DNA from: Flavobacteriales bacterium
GTDB taxonomy: Bacteria > Bacteroidota > Bacteroidia > Flavobacteriales_D > Crocinitomicaceae
Length of the DNA stretch: 60,312 nt
Assembly: GCA_947470515.1 (NCBI GenBank)
Contig: CANITF010000015.1
Span: 1-60,312, forward strand
Direction of reading: 5' to 3'
The notes below the pieces were generated by a model. It was not told where the DNA came from. It saw only the letters and a list, made by a program, of their open reading frames with translations, and did not search any database. The number at the start of each line of letters is the position of its first letter. Positions within the stretch are counted from its first letter, which is position 1. A program made the position numbers and the translations under genes. This document shows positions 1 to 8,919 of this stretch, in pieces.

Positions 1-102
1 TATTCTTATTGATCTCTCTTAATTTAAAATGAAAAAAGGACTTTCAAAAATTCCAAATAGAATTTTTGTTCAATTTTTACCTTTTTTTAATAATGAATTA
101 AG

Positions 103-110
103 TATTTTTG
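103..110 (+). promoter_or_regulatory. Predicted -7 promoter element (TATTTTTG)
   Basis: Matches the Bacteroidota primary sigma factor -7 consensus TAnnTTTG and lies 29 bases before the start codon of the response regulator. No convincing -33 element was picked out. Confidence 0.5.
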
Positions 111-139
111 AATGAAGCTGAAATAAATTCTCAATCCTC

Positions 140-778
140 ATGGAAACTGAAATAAATGTATTAATTGTTGATGATCACAAACTAATCGCTGAAGCATGGT
201 CTTCAATTTTAGAAAATGCTGCTGGTATTAAAGTGGTTGGAACAGCTGATAATGCAACTTCGGCGTATAACTTTTGCATAGAGCACAAACCCAATATTGT
301 CTTAATGGACATCAACTTAAAAGAAAGTAATGGTTTTGACGCTACCGAAATGATTCACAATGATTTGGCAAAAACACGCGTTATTGGTTTATCGCTTCAC
401 GATGATATTACATTCGTGAAAAAGTTTCTTTCGAAAGGAGCAAAAGGATATTTGACAAAAAACACGACAAAAAGTGAATTAATAGAAGCTATTCAAAAAG
501 TGCACGCTGGGGAAGTTTATATAGCAAATGAAATCAAAGATCGCTATTTCAATTCTTTATTAGATGTTGATAATTCAGAATCCAAGAAGGAACTTACCTT
601 AAAGGAAATTGATATTGTGAAATTGATTGCAACAGGTCTAACGTCCAAAGAAATAGGGGATAAACTTTTCATTTCTCCAAGAACAGTTGAAACACACCGT
701 CACAACATCCTTAAAAAACTCAACATCCCCAATGCAGCGCAATTAAGCAGTTGGGCTAAAGATAAAGGATATCTATAA
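140..778 (+). CDS. LuxR/NarL-family response regulator
   Basis: A 212-residue two-component response regulator that should bind DNA when phosphorylated. Residues about 6-120 form a receiver domain with the acidic pair DD at 11-12, the phosphoacceptor Asp57 in the LMDINL context, and Lys in the GYLTK loop. Residues about 147-207 form a LuxR-type helix-turn-helix (LTLKEIDIVKLIATG, then SKEIGDKLFISPRTVETH). Length and domain order are normal for the family. No histidine kinase gene lies beside it, and the kinase at 44.7-46.2 kb is too far away to be called its partner. A TAnnTTTG promoter lies just upstream and a hairpin lies after the stop, so it is probably transcribed alone. The target genes are unknown. 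Confidence 0.93.
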   Translation: METEINVLIVDDHKLIAEAWSSILENAAGIKVVGTADNATSAYNFCIEHKPNIVLMDINLKESNGFDATEMIHNDLAKTRVIGLSLHDDITFVKKFLSKGAKGYLTKNTTKSELIEAIQKVHAGEVYIANEIKDRYFNSLLDVDNSESKKELTLKEIDIVKLIATGLTSKEIGDKLFISPRTVETHRHNILKKLNIPNAAQLSSWAKDKGYL

Positions 779-810
779 TAGGTTTAATTAAAATCTGTGT
801 TTTAAATCCA

Positions 811-851
811 TAAAAAAAGCCACAGGGTCTGAAGCTGCGGCGTTTTCTTTT
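811..851. terminator. Hairpin terminator between convergent units
   Basis: GCCACAG (819-825) pairs with CTGCGGC (835-841) with one mismatch around a 9-base loop. An A-run lies on the left and a T-rich run on the right, so it could end the response regulator on + and the protease/small ORF unit on -. Confidence 0.55.
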
Positions 852-927
852 GAAACATTAAACTACTACTTATTTGAAACTAAATTGATGTAAACCACTA
901 CTTAAACATCAACTATTATTTTTTGTT

Positions 928-1095
928 TTATTGATCACAATCTAAATCATTCGATTGGTAACTCAATTCAACATTGTTTTCTGTTAATTCTATTTTAGTA
1001 CTTGTTTTTGTTTTGGTAATTTCTATTGAATCACTCTCATGACCGGTCAAAAGAAATAGACTAATTATACATGTACTTATTATCTCGATTCTCAT
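928..1095 (-). CDS. Possible small exported protein (55 aa)
   Basis: A 55-codon reading frame starting MRIEIISTCIISLFLLTG, followed by a Thr/Glu/Ser-rich tail that ends NDLDCDQ. The first 18 residues look like a short signal peptide, though only one basic residue comes early. It begins 39 bases downstream of the protease stop on the same strand, so it may be co-transcribed, and the hairpin at 811-851 closes the unit. I do not recognise the family. It could be a chance frame, since only length, the hydrophobic start and its position support it. Confidence 0.35.
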   Translation of the reverse strand: MRIEIISTCIISLFLLTGHESDSIEITKTKTSTKIELTENNVELSYQSNDLDCDQ

Positions 1096-1134
1096 TTCGT
1101 TTACTTTTATGCAGTTATCTGTACTTCTAACTAC

Positions 1135-3372
1135 TTAGATAAATGTTACTTTCTTTACCACTGAGCTGCCGTTTGAAAGATTCATTTTTACAAAATATTC
1201 TCCTGCTTTTTCTTGGTTTAATTCGAAATTTGAAGTAATACTATTAATTACTGTAGTCGAAACTATTTGACCTGTCATATCAATTAATTGTAAAGAAGTT
1301 ATTTCTAAACCATTCCATTCAATATGTGTAACTCCAATTGCTGGATTTGGGTATAGTGTTACTGATTGTTCAGCTATTTCATTAATTCCCATTGTACCTT
1401 CAGTTGGATTAATGATTAATTGACTTGTAGTAGTATCCATTGGAATATTCATTGATGATAAAATATTTTCATGCTCAGACATTTGATTATCCAATACAAA
1501 TACATTCGTTGAAACCGAGCAACCATGTGCGTCTGTGATTCCTACTTCATAGAATCCAGGAGCAACAGATGTTAAATCAGCACTTGCTGAACCATTGTTC
1601 CAAGAATAAGAATAAGGAAGTGTTCCGCCGTTTACTGTTAAATCAATTGATCCAACTGTTACTAGTGTTAAATTTTGATGAACCGTCGATGCAGTTAAAA
1701 CTGAAGGTTGTGTGATTGTGAAATCTGCCCATACATTGCAACCGTGACCATCTATAATGTTCACTTGATAGTTTCCAGTTCCAAGGTTATACAAATCTGC
1801 TGAAGTTTCTCCAGTTGACCATAAGTATGAGTATCCTGAAGTACCACCTGTAACAGCGATTTCAATACTACCAGAAGTTTCTCCATTACAATTCACATTA
1901 TTAATTTGTGCATCAAAAGATAATGGTGAAATTGCTGCAATTGAAGTAGTATAATTTCTAACACAACCGTTACTGTCGGTAACTACTGCTGTATATTGAA
2001 ATCCTCCTTGAGCATTAGCTATGTTCATTCCTGTTTCATTTGAATTCCAACTAACTGAATATGGCGCATATCCACCTGTTACTTGAAGTGAAATTTCTTG
2101 ATTAAAATTCGAGCAATCTAAACTTGATGAACTCGTTATTGTCATTACATTATATGTTGATGCCATTTGAACTGCAGCGAATGCATTTAGTCTTCCAGCG
2201 CCTAAGTTTCCAGCATATAATGGGTTAATAGAATCAATATTAACTGCTGTTTGTTTTAAAATCATTTCAACGTCATCTGGAGTCAAACATGGGTTAACAG
2301 CTAACATTAAAGCTACTGTCCCTGATACATATGGTGCAGCAAACGATGTTCCATTACCAGTTAAATACCAACCAGCTGCAACAGTCAATGCAACATCATA
2401 ACCTGGAGCGCAAAGATCTACTGAGCTATTGTGTTGATGTGTTGATGCTGGATCTCCAATTGTTCTCTCATGGTTATCTAAAGGACCAACACTACTAATT
2501 GCAATAACGTGATTATGTGCTGCTGGATAAACTAAATTTGATGCTCCCCCACATGTTGAACCATTTCCTGCTGCAACAATAATAACTGTCCCATTATTAT
2601 ATACTTCATCAATGACCGTTTGTGCGTATGTATTATAATAACATCCAGAAGTCCAACTAACATTAATAACTTTTGCACCTGAATAGGTCGCTGACAATAG
2701 TTCATTATAATTCATTTCTCTTAATTGTAATGAACTATTGAATCCAATTGAACTTTTTCCCATTAAGTTATCTGTATTTCCAGCAGCAGTTATTGCTACA
2801 GCTGTTCCGTGGTAATAGTTTGAATTTATCATACCTGGTGTTACATAAGTATATTTCCCAACCAATTCTTCATGGTTCAAATCAAAATTTGAATCTGAAA
2901 TACCAATTATTACAGAAGAATCTCCTCTCGTAATTCCCCAAGCATCTTGAGCATTGATCAAGTTTAACGCATAGTCGTTAGTAAATGCTATTGAGTAATC
3001 ATTTGGTGTATTTAATAACTCATATTTAGGAGCTATTTCCGGTCTAGCAAAAACCGTTGATAATTTTGATACTTGTTGTAATAAATCATTTTCATCACAG
3101 TTGCAACCAATTTCGTAAACATTTGTCAGACCAGCGTTACGTGATGATGGAAAAGCTTTTGTGATAGTTGTAATATCCAACTTAGTAATAAGTGCACTTA
3201 CTTCCGCATTGGAAGAAATCAATTTTCCGTTTTCAGTGCGGATTCCGATTTTTGAATAATCAGAGATACTTGTCCATACAGAACTAGATTGTGCGAAAAG
3301 AGTTCCAGACATTAAACTTAATCCTACTATTAAGGATTTTGTAATTTTTGTTGTAGCGATTTTTGTTTTCAT
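1135..3372 (-). CDS. Secreted subtilisin-like (S8) serine protease with T9SS sorting domain
   Basis: Predicted extracellular peptidase of the subtilase family. I chose the ATG at 3372 (745 residues) because MKTKIATTKITKSLIVGLSL begins a normal Sec signal peptide ending LFAQ; an earlier ATG would put 30 atypical residues in front. The catalytic triad is visible: Asp160 (SDSNFDLNH), His188 (YYHGTAVA) and Ser343 (GNGTSFAAPYVSG), with the oxyanion Asn270 in AAGNG. After the catalytic domain come about three repeats of roughly 75-85 residues of SprB/PKD-like type (GGTSGYSYLWSTGE and similar). The C-terminus is a type A T9SS domain (LYPNPAIGVTHIEWNG to VVKKVTFI). The protein should cross the outer membrane through T9SS and be anchored or released. 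Its substrate is unknown. Confidence 0.9.
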   Translation of the reverse strand: MKTKIATTKITKSLIVGLSLMSGTLFAQSSSVWTSISDYSKIGIRTENGKLISSNAEVSALITKLDITTITKAFPSSRNAGLTNVYEIGCNCDENDLLQQVSKLSTVFARPEIAPKYELLNTPNDYSIAFTNDYALNLINAQDAWGITRGDSSVIIGISDSNFDLNHEELVGKYTYVTPGMINSNYYHGTAVAITAAGNTDNLMGKSSIGFNSSLQLREMNYNELLSATYSGAKVINVSWTSGCYYNTYAQTVIDEVYNNGTVIIVAAGNGSTCGGASNLVYPAAHNHVIAISSVGPLDNHERTIGDPASTHQHNSSVDLCAPGYDVALTVAAGWYLTGNGTSFAAPYVSGTVALMLAVNPCLTPDDVEMILKQTAVNIDSINPLYAGNLGAGRLNAFAAVQMASTYNVMTITSSSSLDCSNFNQEISLQVTGGYAPYSVSWNSNETGMNIANAQGGFQYTAVVTDSNGCVRNYTTSIAAISPLSFDAQINNVNCNGETSGSIEIAVTGGTSGYSYLWSTGETSADLYNLGTGNYQVNIIDGHGCNVWADFTITQPSVLTASTVHQNLTLVTVGSIDLTVNGGTLPYSYSWNNGSASADLTSVAPGFYEVGITDAHGCSVSTNVFVLDNQMSEHENILSSMNIPMDTTTSQLIINPTEGTMGINEIAEQSVTLYPNPAIGVTHIEWNGLEITSLQLIDMTGQIVSTTVINSITSNFELNQEKAGEYFVKMNLSNGSSVVKKVTFI

Positions 3373-3477
3373 AATAACATGTTTTAAAAGTTTCATGAGA
3401 CAAATGTTGCCCTGTTTTTTAGATAAAAAATCGCTTTTTGCTTGTAGGAAATCAAAATACAAAGTGTCACATACGTG

Positions 3478-3518
3478 CTACTAAGTAGATGTTTGATAAG
3501 TGGTAAGTAGTTCTACTT
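3478..3518. promoter_or_regulatory. Two CTACTT palindromes upstream of the protease gene
   Basis: CTACTAAGTAG (3478-3488) and AAGTAGTTCTACTT (3505-3518) are near-perfect short palindromes 106-146 bases upstream of the chosen protease start. They could be operator half-sites; this is inference only. Confidence 0.3.
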
Positions 3519-3601
3519 AAAATCGGCCAAAAGGCTATTTTTAAAGGCTTTTAAAAATCTTATTCGAGATGTTAATTGAGATAATATTTTCGTAAAAACA
3601 A

Positions 3602-3633
3602 AAAAAGTCATTCGTTTTCACGAATGACTTTTT
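3602..3633. terminator. Strong hairpin terminator
   Basis: Thirteen-base perfect arms (3602-3614 and 3621-3633) carry A and T tracts around a 6-base loop. It lies between the VWA gene (which ends at 3845 on -) and the protease gene, so it should terminate transcription of the VWA gene. The remaining sequence in 3634-3844 shows no gene that I can support. Confidence 0.75.
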
Positions 3634-3844
3634 AACCTAACCCTAAACTATGCAAACAATTATTTAACTAAAAAAGACTCTATATATTTAAGCCATTTTC
3701 TACCCTTATGAATTGGTCTTACAAATGAAAATAGATTGGATTGATTTTCAAAAGAAAATACGGTTGTAAGAAAAAAAGAAGGGGTAATTACGTTAAAATT
3801 AGTCTGTGTTTTTACTTAAACAGCATGTAAAATTACAGTTGAAG

Positions 3845-5269
3845 TTATCTTTTAAACGAATTCAACCTGATTTCTTGCTTTAAATTATTTTGGGCATCGA
3901 CTAACTTAAAGATTGGAACATATCTTCCTCCTCCTAATTCTGCTGCTTCCTTCATCTCTTTTTCATCCACATCCTTGTTCTTGATTCCCACAACAGACAT
4001 AGTAATTCCTTTTTTAATGTATTTCTTAATGTATTTCTTGTAATCATCCGAATTACGGTTAAACGCACCATCAGTTATAACAATTATCTGATTGGCTCCA
4101 TCTGGCAACATTCCTTTCAGCGCTTGTTTATAACCCAATTTAATGCCCGCTCCTCCTGCCGTCATACCATTTGCTTTCAAACTGGCAACTTGCTCCGTAA
4201 TCTTATCTTTATTCGCTCCTGACGTAGGATTAAGTAAAATTTGAGTTTCTGTAGCATACGTTACAATTGCCATTTTATCTTGCGGGCGCAACATACTTGT
4301 TAATTGTAATAAAGAATATTTCATTAATTCCAATTTTTCACCTTGATTCATTGAGGCTGAAACGTCCAATACAAAAACCACATTGACAGGTTTAAAATAT
4401 TCATCAGAAAAATTTTCCTTATCTAATTCAGCAAGTTGAACAGGAATTTCATGAGACTGAACTGTTGGAATTTCTTCACTCAATTGTTCCTGAAGTTGTT
4501 CTTCCACTTGAATAGGAGTCAATTCTTCTTCAATTGGTGGATCAATAACAACTATGGGATCATTAATTACTGGAATGGGAACAATCTCTTCTGGTTTCAT
4601 TTCCAATTCCAACACAATATAATTACGTTGAAAATTTACATACGCTCCTAATTCAGCTGGAAAATAACCCGAATGTGTTGCATAGAAATACGTCAATCCC
4701 AGCGTACTTTCTTCTTTGATTTTTCCGACTTTATCTGTTTCAAGCGCCCAAATTGGTTGCCCATTTTGAATCATTGTAACTTCTGATTTAGACAAAGGCT
4801 GTTTCGTTTGTTTGTCGATGGTAACAACAGTTAAATCAAATTGATTGGCTTTTTTGCCTCCTGGTCGGGATGAAAAATCGGGACAAGCAGTAAAAGCCGT
4901 TGAATTATCAACAGATAAATCTTTTAAATTTCCTGTTAATTTTATTTTAGTTGGAAGTTCTTTATCACTTGTATAGATATCGATGTCGTAGGAAAATTTC
5001 CCTTTTACTTGGGGATTCACTTGCAAACGCACAATTAACGAGCTGTCTTTTTCTATGAATTGACCATTTACAAGATAAACAACATCAAGTGGTTTTTTAA
5101 CGCTTAGGAGGTATTCTTTCTTTGGCCCTTTATTCGTTACAACAATATCTACAAATCGATCGCTGTATGCTTCTAAATCGCCAAAATCATGCTTTATTTT
5201 TTCAAAGACGATTTGCCCGAATGAATTCGAAATAAGAAAGAGTGTATAAACGAGAATTAAAAAACGCAT
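3845..5269 (-). CDS. Exported von Willebrand factor A domain protein
   Basis: A 474-residue protein with a Sec signal peptide (residues 1-19, ending SFGQ). Residues about 20-115 resemble the DUF1573/ASPM-SPD2-Hydin beta-domain (HDFGDLEAYSDRFVDIVVTNKG). Residues about 145-225 look like a carboxypeptidase-regulatory-like fold. A Pro/Glu-rich linker (about 225-290) leads to a VWA domain (295-474). The MIDAS metal site is intact: DVSAS at 302-306, Thr in GMTAGGAG, and Asp in VITDGAFN. Such proteins usually bind other proteins or matrix in a metal-dependent way. No adhesion partner is visible nearby. A hairpin 210 bases downstream closes the unit. Confidence 0.85.
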   Translation of the reverse strand: MRFLILVYTLFLISNSFGQIVFEKIKHDFGDLEAYSDRFVDIVVTNKGPKKEYLLSVKKPLDVVYLVNGQFIEKDSSLIVRLQVNPQVKGKFSYDIDIYTSDKELPTKIKLTGNLKDLSVDNSTAFTACPDFSSRPGGKKANQFDLTVVTIDKQTKQPLSKSEVTMIQNGQPIWALETDKVGKIKEESTLGLTYFYATHSGYFPAELGAYVNFQRNYIVLELEMKPEEIVPIPVINDPIVVIDPPIEEELTPIQVEEQLQEQLSEEIPTVQSHEIPVQLAELDKENFSDEYFKPVNVVFVLDVSASMNQGEKLELMKYSLLQLTSMLRPQDKMAIVTYATETQILLNPTSGANKDKITEQVASLKANGMTAGGAGIKLGYKQALKGMLPDGANQIIVITDGAFNRNSDDYKKYIKKYIKKGITMSVVGIKNKDVDEKEMKEAAELGGGRYVPIFKLVDAQNNLKQEIRLNSFKR

Positions 5270-5424
5270 GGGCTAAATATATCAAAAAACGAACCGTGAT
5301 GAAAAAGTTACACCAACCATAGTTCTCGCTTTGTCAATCAATTTCAAGTGTAATGCCGATGTAGTTTGAAATAAGTTCGATATTTCTTGAACGGTATTGA
5401 AAACACAATCGGTATTACGAAAAC

Positions 5425-5457
5425 AAAAAAGGGACACCTTTCGATGTCCCTCGTTTT
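5425..5457 (-). terminator. Terminator of the pyrophosphatase gene
   Basis: GGGACA (5431-5436) pairs with TGTCCC (5445-5450). On the - strand the hairpin is followed by a T-run (the + strand A-run at 5425-5430). It lies just downstream of the hppA stop. Confidence 0.65.
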
Positions 5458-5470
5458 TCGTTCACACGAA

Positions 5471-8011
5471 TTATTTTTTACATGTCTCTTTGCAGTTCGA
5501 CTTGTCTTTACATTTTGACTTGTCTTTGCATTCAGATTTATCTGCACAACAAGCAGCTTTCTTTGTGCACTCATTACCGCCCATGAATTTTCCATTTGCA
5601 TCATAATGCGCTAAACACATTTCTTTCTCTTTAGGTGTGCATTTTAATGAATCACACATTGCTGCGCACTGGTCTTTAGTCATTTTAGCACATTTGCTCA
5701 TGTCACACTTCCCGATCATTGTTTCGCCATTCATGTGAGCGTCACACGTTTTCATATCACCTTTACAAGATGACTTTCCGTGACATTCTTCCATTTTAGT
5801 TCCACAAGCAGCGTCTTTCTTTTCACCGTTATGACCATTACCCAAGATTGGAGCAATTACCAAACCAATCAAACATGTTAATTTAATTAAGATGTTCATT
5901 GAAGGACCAGAAGTATCTTTGAAAGGATCACCAACTGTATCTCCAGTTACAGCAGCTTTGTGCGCTTCAGAACCTTTGTAAGTCATTTCACCATTAATCA
6001 TAACACCCGCTTCGAAAGATTTCTTAGCGTTATCCCAAGCACCACCTGCATTGTTTTGGAAAACTGCCCAAAGAACACCAGAAACGGTAACACCAGCCAT
6101 ATAACCACCAAGCATTTCAGCAACTAATTTATAGTTTTCAGGATAAATCAATACTCCTAATAATACAATTGCAATTGGGAATCCGATTGTTAAAACCCCT
6201 GGCAACATCATTTCACGTAAAGCAGCTTTTGTAGAAATATCCACACATTTCGCATATTCTGGTTTACCAGTTCCTTCCATGATTCCTGGAATTTCTCTAA
6301 ACTGACGTCTAACTTCATAAACCATGTCCATTGCAGCTTTACCAACAGAATTCATTGCTAATGCAGAGAAAACAACTGGTATCATTGCCCCAATAAATAA
6401 CATTGCTAAAACTGGCGCTTTGAAAATATTAATTCCGTCAATTCCAGTAAATGTTACATAAGCAGCAAATAATGCAAGTGATGTTAATGCCGCAGAAGCG
6501 ATAGCAAAACCTTTTCCAGTTGCTGCAGTTGTGTTACCAACTGAATCTAAAATATCTGTACGTTCGCGAACTTCTTTTGGTAATTCACTCATTTCAGCAA
6601 TACCACCAGCATTATCTGAAATAGGTCCGAAAGCGTCGATTGCTAATTGCATAGCTGTTGTAGCCATCATTGCAGAAGCAGCTAAAGCAACACCATAGAA
6701 TCCAGCGAATGCATATGAAGTCCAAATTGCAGCAGCAAATAAAATTACTGTAGGGAAAGTAGAAATCATACCTGTTGCTAAACCAGCAATGATATTTGTT
6801 CCAGCTCCAGTACTTGATTTTTCAACGATTTTTAAAATTGGTTTTTTACCCAATCCAGTATAATACTCAGTAACGGAAGAAATAACTGCTCCAACAACCA
6901 AACCAACTAACGTTGCATAGAATACACGCATTGAAGAAATTGGTTTTAAACCTTCTCCATAGAAATTCATTTGCATTTTAGCAGGTAACATCCAGTTTAC
7001 AAGAATAAAACAAGAAACAGCTACTAAAGCAATAGATACCCAGTTACCGATATTCAATGCTCTTTGAACTTGCGCTTCTTTCGCATTATTACTGCTTATT
7101 TTTACTAAGAACGTTCCAATAATAGAAATTACGATACCAATACCAGCGATTGACATTGGCAACAAAATTGGACCAATACCACCGAAAGCATCTTTGATCA
7201 TACCACCCATGTCCTTTATCACATAGTTTCCAAGAACCATTGCTGCTAATACAGTTGCAACGTAAGAACCAAATAAATCGGCACCCATTCCAGCAACATC
7301 ACCAACATTGTCACCAACGTTATCCGCAATTGTAGCAGGATTACGAGGGTCATCTTCTGGAATTCCAGCTTCAACTTTTCCAACTAAATCAGCCCCAACA
7401 TCGGCAGCTTTCGTATAAATTCCACCACCTACACGTGCAAACAATGCAATTGACTCAGCTCCTAAAGAGAATCCAGCAAGAGTTTCCAAAACGATTGTCA
7501 TTTTTTCAGTTCCATCAGGTCCCCATGTTCCACCCATAAAATACTGGAAGAAGAAAATAAAGAAAGCTGTTAAACCTAAAACTGCCAAACCAGCAACACC
7601 AAGTCCCATAACTGTTCCACCACCGAAAGATACTTTTAATGCTTGTGGTAAACTTGTTCGCGCAGCTTGAGTTGTTCTAACATTTGTTTTTGTAGCGATT
7701 TTCATTCCCATGTTTCCAGCTAAAGCTGAGAAAAATGCACCGAAAATAAATGCTACTACTATTAATATGTGTGTTGTTGGAACGATAAAAGAAATTCCAG
7801 CTAAAACAATACTCGCTAAAACAACAAAGATTGCCAACAATCGATATTCTGCTTTTAAGAAAGCTAATGCTCCTTCATAAATGTAATCTGAAATTTCTTT
7901 CATTTTACCATCACCTGCGTCTTGCTTTAAAACCCAAGCACGTTTTGCCCACATAAAAAGCAGACCAATTATTGCCATTGCGATAGGCACATAAATCATT
8001 ATTGATTCCAT
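5471..8011 (-). CDS. hppA: Membrane-bound, K+-dependent-type pyrophosphatase with Cys/Lys-rich C-terminal tail
   Basis: An integral membrane pump that couples pyrophosphate hydrolysis to H+ and/or Na+ transport. Residues 1 to about 725 are the normal M-PPase core with about 16 membrane segments. The substrate-binding acidic motifs are present ([19 protein letters not shown], and [16 protein letters not shown] later). The motif [10 protein letters not shown] has Ala where K+-independent enzymes carry Lys, so this belongs with the K+-dependent group; the ion pumped cannot be decided by eye. The odd part is residues 726-846: a 121-residue hydrophilic extension with 17 cysteines, many Lys, Asp, Met and His, and CxxxC/KCKDKS-type repeats. 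The M-PPase core ends with its C-terminus outside the cytoplasm, so the tail would be periplasmic. Single gene with its own promoter and terminator. Confidence 0.96.
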   Translation of the reverse strand: MESIMIYVPIAMAIIGLLFMWAKRAWVLKQDAGDGKMKEISDYIYEGALAFLKAEYRLLAIFVVLASIVLAGISFIVPTTHILIVVAFIFGAFFSALAGNMGMKIATKTNVRTTQAARTSLPQALKVSFGGGTVMGLGVAGLAVLGLTAFFIFFFQYFMGGTWGPDGTEKMTIVLETLAGFSLGAESIALFARVGGGIYTKAADVGADLVGKVEAGIPEDDPRNPATIADNVGDNVGDVAGMGADLFGSYVATVLAAMVLGNYVIKDMGGMIKDAFGGIGPILLPMSIAGIGIVISIIGTFLVKISSNNAKEAQVQRALNIGNWVSIALVAVSCFILVNWMLPAKMQMNFYGEGLKPISSMRVFYATLVGLVVGAVISSVTEYYTGLGKKPILKIVEKSSTGAGTNIIAGLATGMISTFPTVILFAAAIWTSYAFAGFYGVALAASAMMATTAMQLAIDAFGPISDNAGGIAEMSELPKEVRERTDILDSVGNTTAATGKGFAIASAALTSLALFAAYVTFTGIDGINIFKAPVLAMLFIGAMIPVVFSALAMNSVGKAAMDMVYEVRRQFREIPGIMEGTGKPEYAKCVDISTKAALREMMLPGVLTIGFPIAIVLLGVLIYPENYKLVAEMLGGYMAGVTVSGVLWAVFQNNAGGAWDNAKKSFEAGVMINGEMTYKGSEAHKAAVTGDTVGDPFKDTSGPSMNILIKLTCLIGLVIAPILGNGHNGEKKDAACGTKMEECHGKSSCKGDMKTCDAHMNGETMIGKCDMSKCAKMTKDQCAAMCDSLKCTPKEKEMCLAHYDANGKFMGGNECTKKAACCADKSECKDKSKCKDKSNCKETCKK

Positions 8012-8043
8012 AAATTTAAATTTTGTTAATTTTTAACAGGGCG

Positions 8044-8051
8044 CAAAAGTA
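8044..8051 (-). promoter_or_regulatory. Predicted -7 promoter element of hppA (TACTTTTG)
   Basis: CAAAAGTA on + reads TACTTTTG on -, matching the Bacteroidota -7 consensus, 32 bases ahead of the hppA ATG. Confidence 0.55.
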
Positions 8052-8218
8052 GAAGATTCCGATTATATCTGCAAGTTTAACGCTAATTAATAATATCAGC
8101 GTGTTACGCAGTTAATTTTAGAAGGTTACAATATCTGTAATAAGTGAGAACTAAACCGTTTTTCGAAAAAGACAAAGGAAATTAAGACATTAGGATAAAA
8201 CGACGCATCTCATAAAAA

Positions 8219-8310
8219 GGAAGTTGGAAAAAGTAATTTGATCTAGGAGTCACAGTTGTAACTTGTAATTCAAATTAACCACATAGACACATAGGGCACA
8301 TAGATTGCAA
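8219..8310. repeat. Composite intergenic repeat, first copy
   Basis: Contains GGAAAAAGTAATTTG, which reappears near 14651, followed by a GTAACTTGTAATT half-unit and CCACATAGACACATAGGG (second copy at 8392-8420). It precedes the heptamer array. No gene is visible in the roughly 470 bases between hppA and the thioredoxin gene; this repeat block fills most of it. Confidence 0.6.
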
Positions 8311-8380
8311 AACTTGTAACTTGTAACTTGTAACTTGTAACTTGTAACTTATAACTTATAACTTATAACTTATAACTTGT
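8311..8380. repeat. Heptanucleotide tandem array, 10 units
   Basis: Ten consecutive 7-base units: five AACTTGT, four AACTTAT, one AACTTGT. The block of four identical variant units points to local slippage or duplication. The period is not a multiple of three, as expected for non-coding DNA. Confidence 0.9.
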
Positions 8381-8433
8381 AATTAAAATAAACCACATAG
8401 ACACATAGGGCACATAGGGCGCATAGATTGCAA
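8381..8433. repeat. Composite intergenic repeat, second copy
   Basis: A second copy of the CCACATAGACACATAGGG element, with an extra 9-base GGCGCATAG-type insertion relative to the first copy, again ending ATTGCAA before a heptamer array. Confidence 0.75.
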
Positions 8434-8482
8434 AACTTGTAACTTGTAACTTGTAACTTGTAACTTGTAACTTGTAACTTGT
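8434..8482. repeat. Heptanucleotide tandem array, 7 units
   Basis: Seven uninterrupted AACTTGT units. The array stops two bases before the thioredoxin stop codon, so it directly abuts the 3' end of that gene. Confidence 0.9.
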
Positions 8483-8484
8483 AA

Positions 8485-8781
8485 TTAAATCGCCTGCTTA
8501 ATTTTATTTTTCAAGGCATTAATATCCATCGCACCGCTTTGACGCCAAAGAATTTCACCTTTTTTGAAAAGAACAAATGTTGGGACACTGCGCACTTTGA
8601 ATTTATCAGCAACATCTTGATTTTTATCAATGTCAATTTTTAAAATGCGAATTTTACTTCCCAAATCATCTTTTAAACGATCCATAATTGGGTGCATTGT
8701 TTTACAAGGCCCGCACCATGTAGCATGGAAATCAACAAGCGTTGGAATCTCTGATTTTACAATATCACTGAATTTACCCAT
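8485..8781 (-). CDS. Thioredoxin
   Basis: A 98-residue cytoplasmic-type thioredoxin with the redox motif WCGPC at 22-26 and the cis-Pro loop RSVPTFVLFKKGE. It would reduce protein disulfides, receiving electrons from thioredoxin reductase, which is not in this window. There is no signal peptide. It is slightly shorter than classical TrxA (about 105-110 residues) but the whole fold is present. A -7 element (TACCTTTG) lies 15 bases upstream. Its stop codon is almost fused to a heptamer repeat array, so its transcript would end inside or beyond the repeats; no clear hairpin terminator was found. Confidence 0.93.
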   Translation of the reverse strand: MGKFSDIVKSEIPTLVDFHATWCGPCKTMHPIMDRLKDDLGSKIRILKIDIDKNQDVADKFKVRSVPTFVLFKKGEILWRQSGAMDINALKNKIKQAI

Positions 8782-8796
8782 TTTTCAATTTTTCCT

Positions 8797-8804
8797 CAAA
8801 GGTA
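8797..8804 (-). promoter_or_regulatory. Predicted -7 promoter element (TACCTTTG) of the thioredoxin gene
   Basis: CAAAGGTA on +; exact consensus match 15 bases upstream of the thioredoxin ATG. Confidence 0.6.
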
Positions 8805-8907
8805 AAGAGAAGAATCGTTTAAAATTGTAACACAAGTAACAGAAAAAAGATTACTGTGACAATATAACCTAATTCCGAATCTAAAATCATCAATTCCGAA
8901 TTCTCTG

Positions 8908-8915
8908 TATCTTTG
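8908..8915 (+). promoter_or_regulatory. Predicted -7 promoter element (TATCTTTG), start-proximal
   Basis: Consensus -7 element only four bases before the ATG at 8920. The transcript would have almost no leader, or translation would begin at a later codon. Confidence 0.5.
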
Positions 8916-8919
8916 TAAA

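Noticed and set aside
5344-5604. 86-residue frame on - over the hppA 3' end
   Set aside because: It overlaps the hppA tail in another frame and runs through the hppA terminator hairpin, so it is a shadow of the repetitive Cys/Lys codons.
8311-8482. CRISPR or telomere-like array
   Set aside because: The unit is only 7 bases long and has no spacers. It is a simple tandem repeat.
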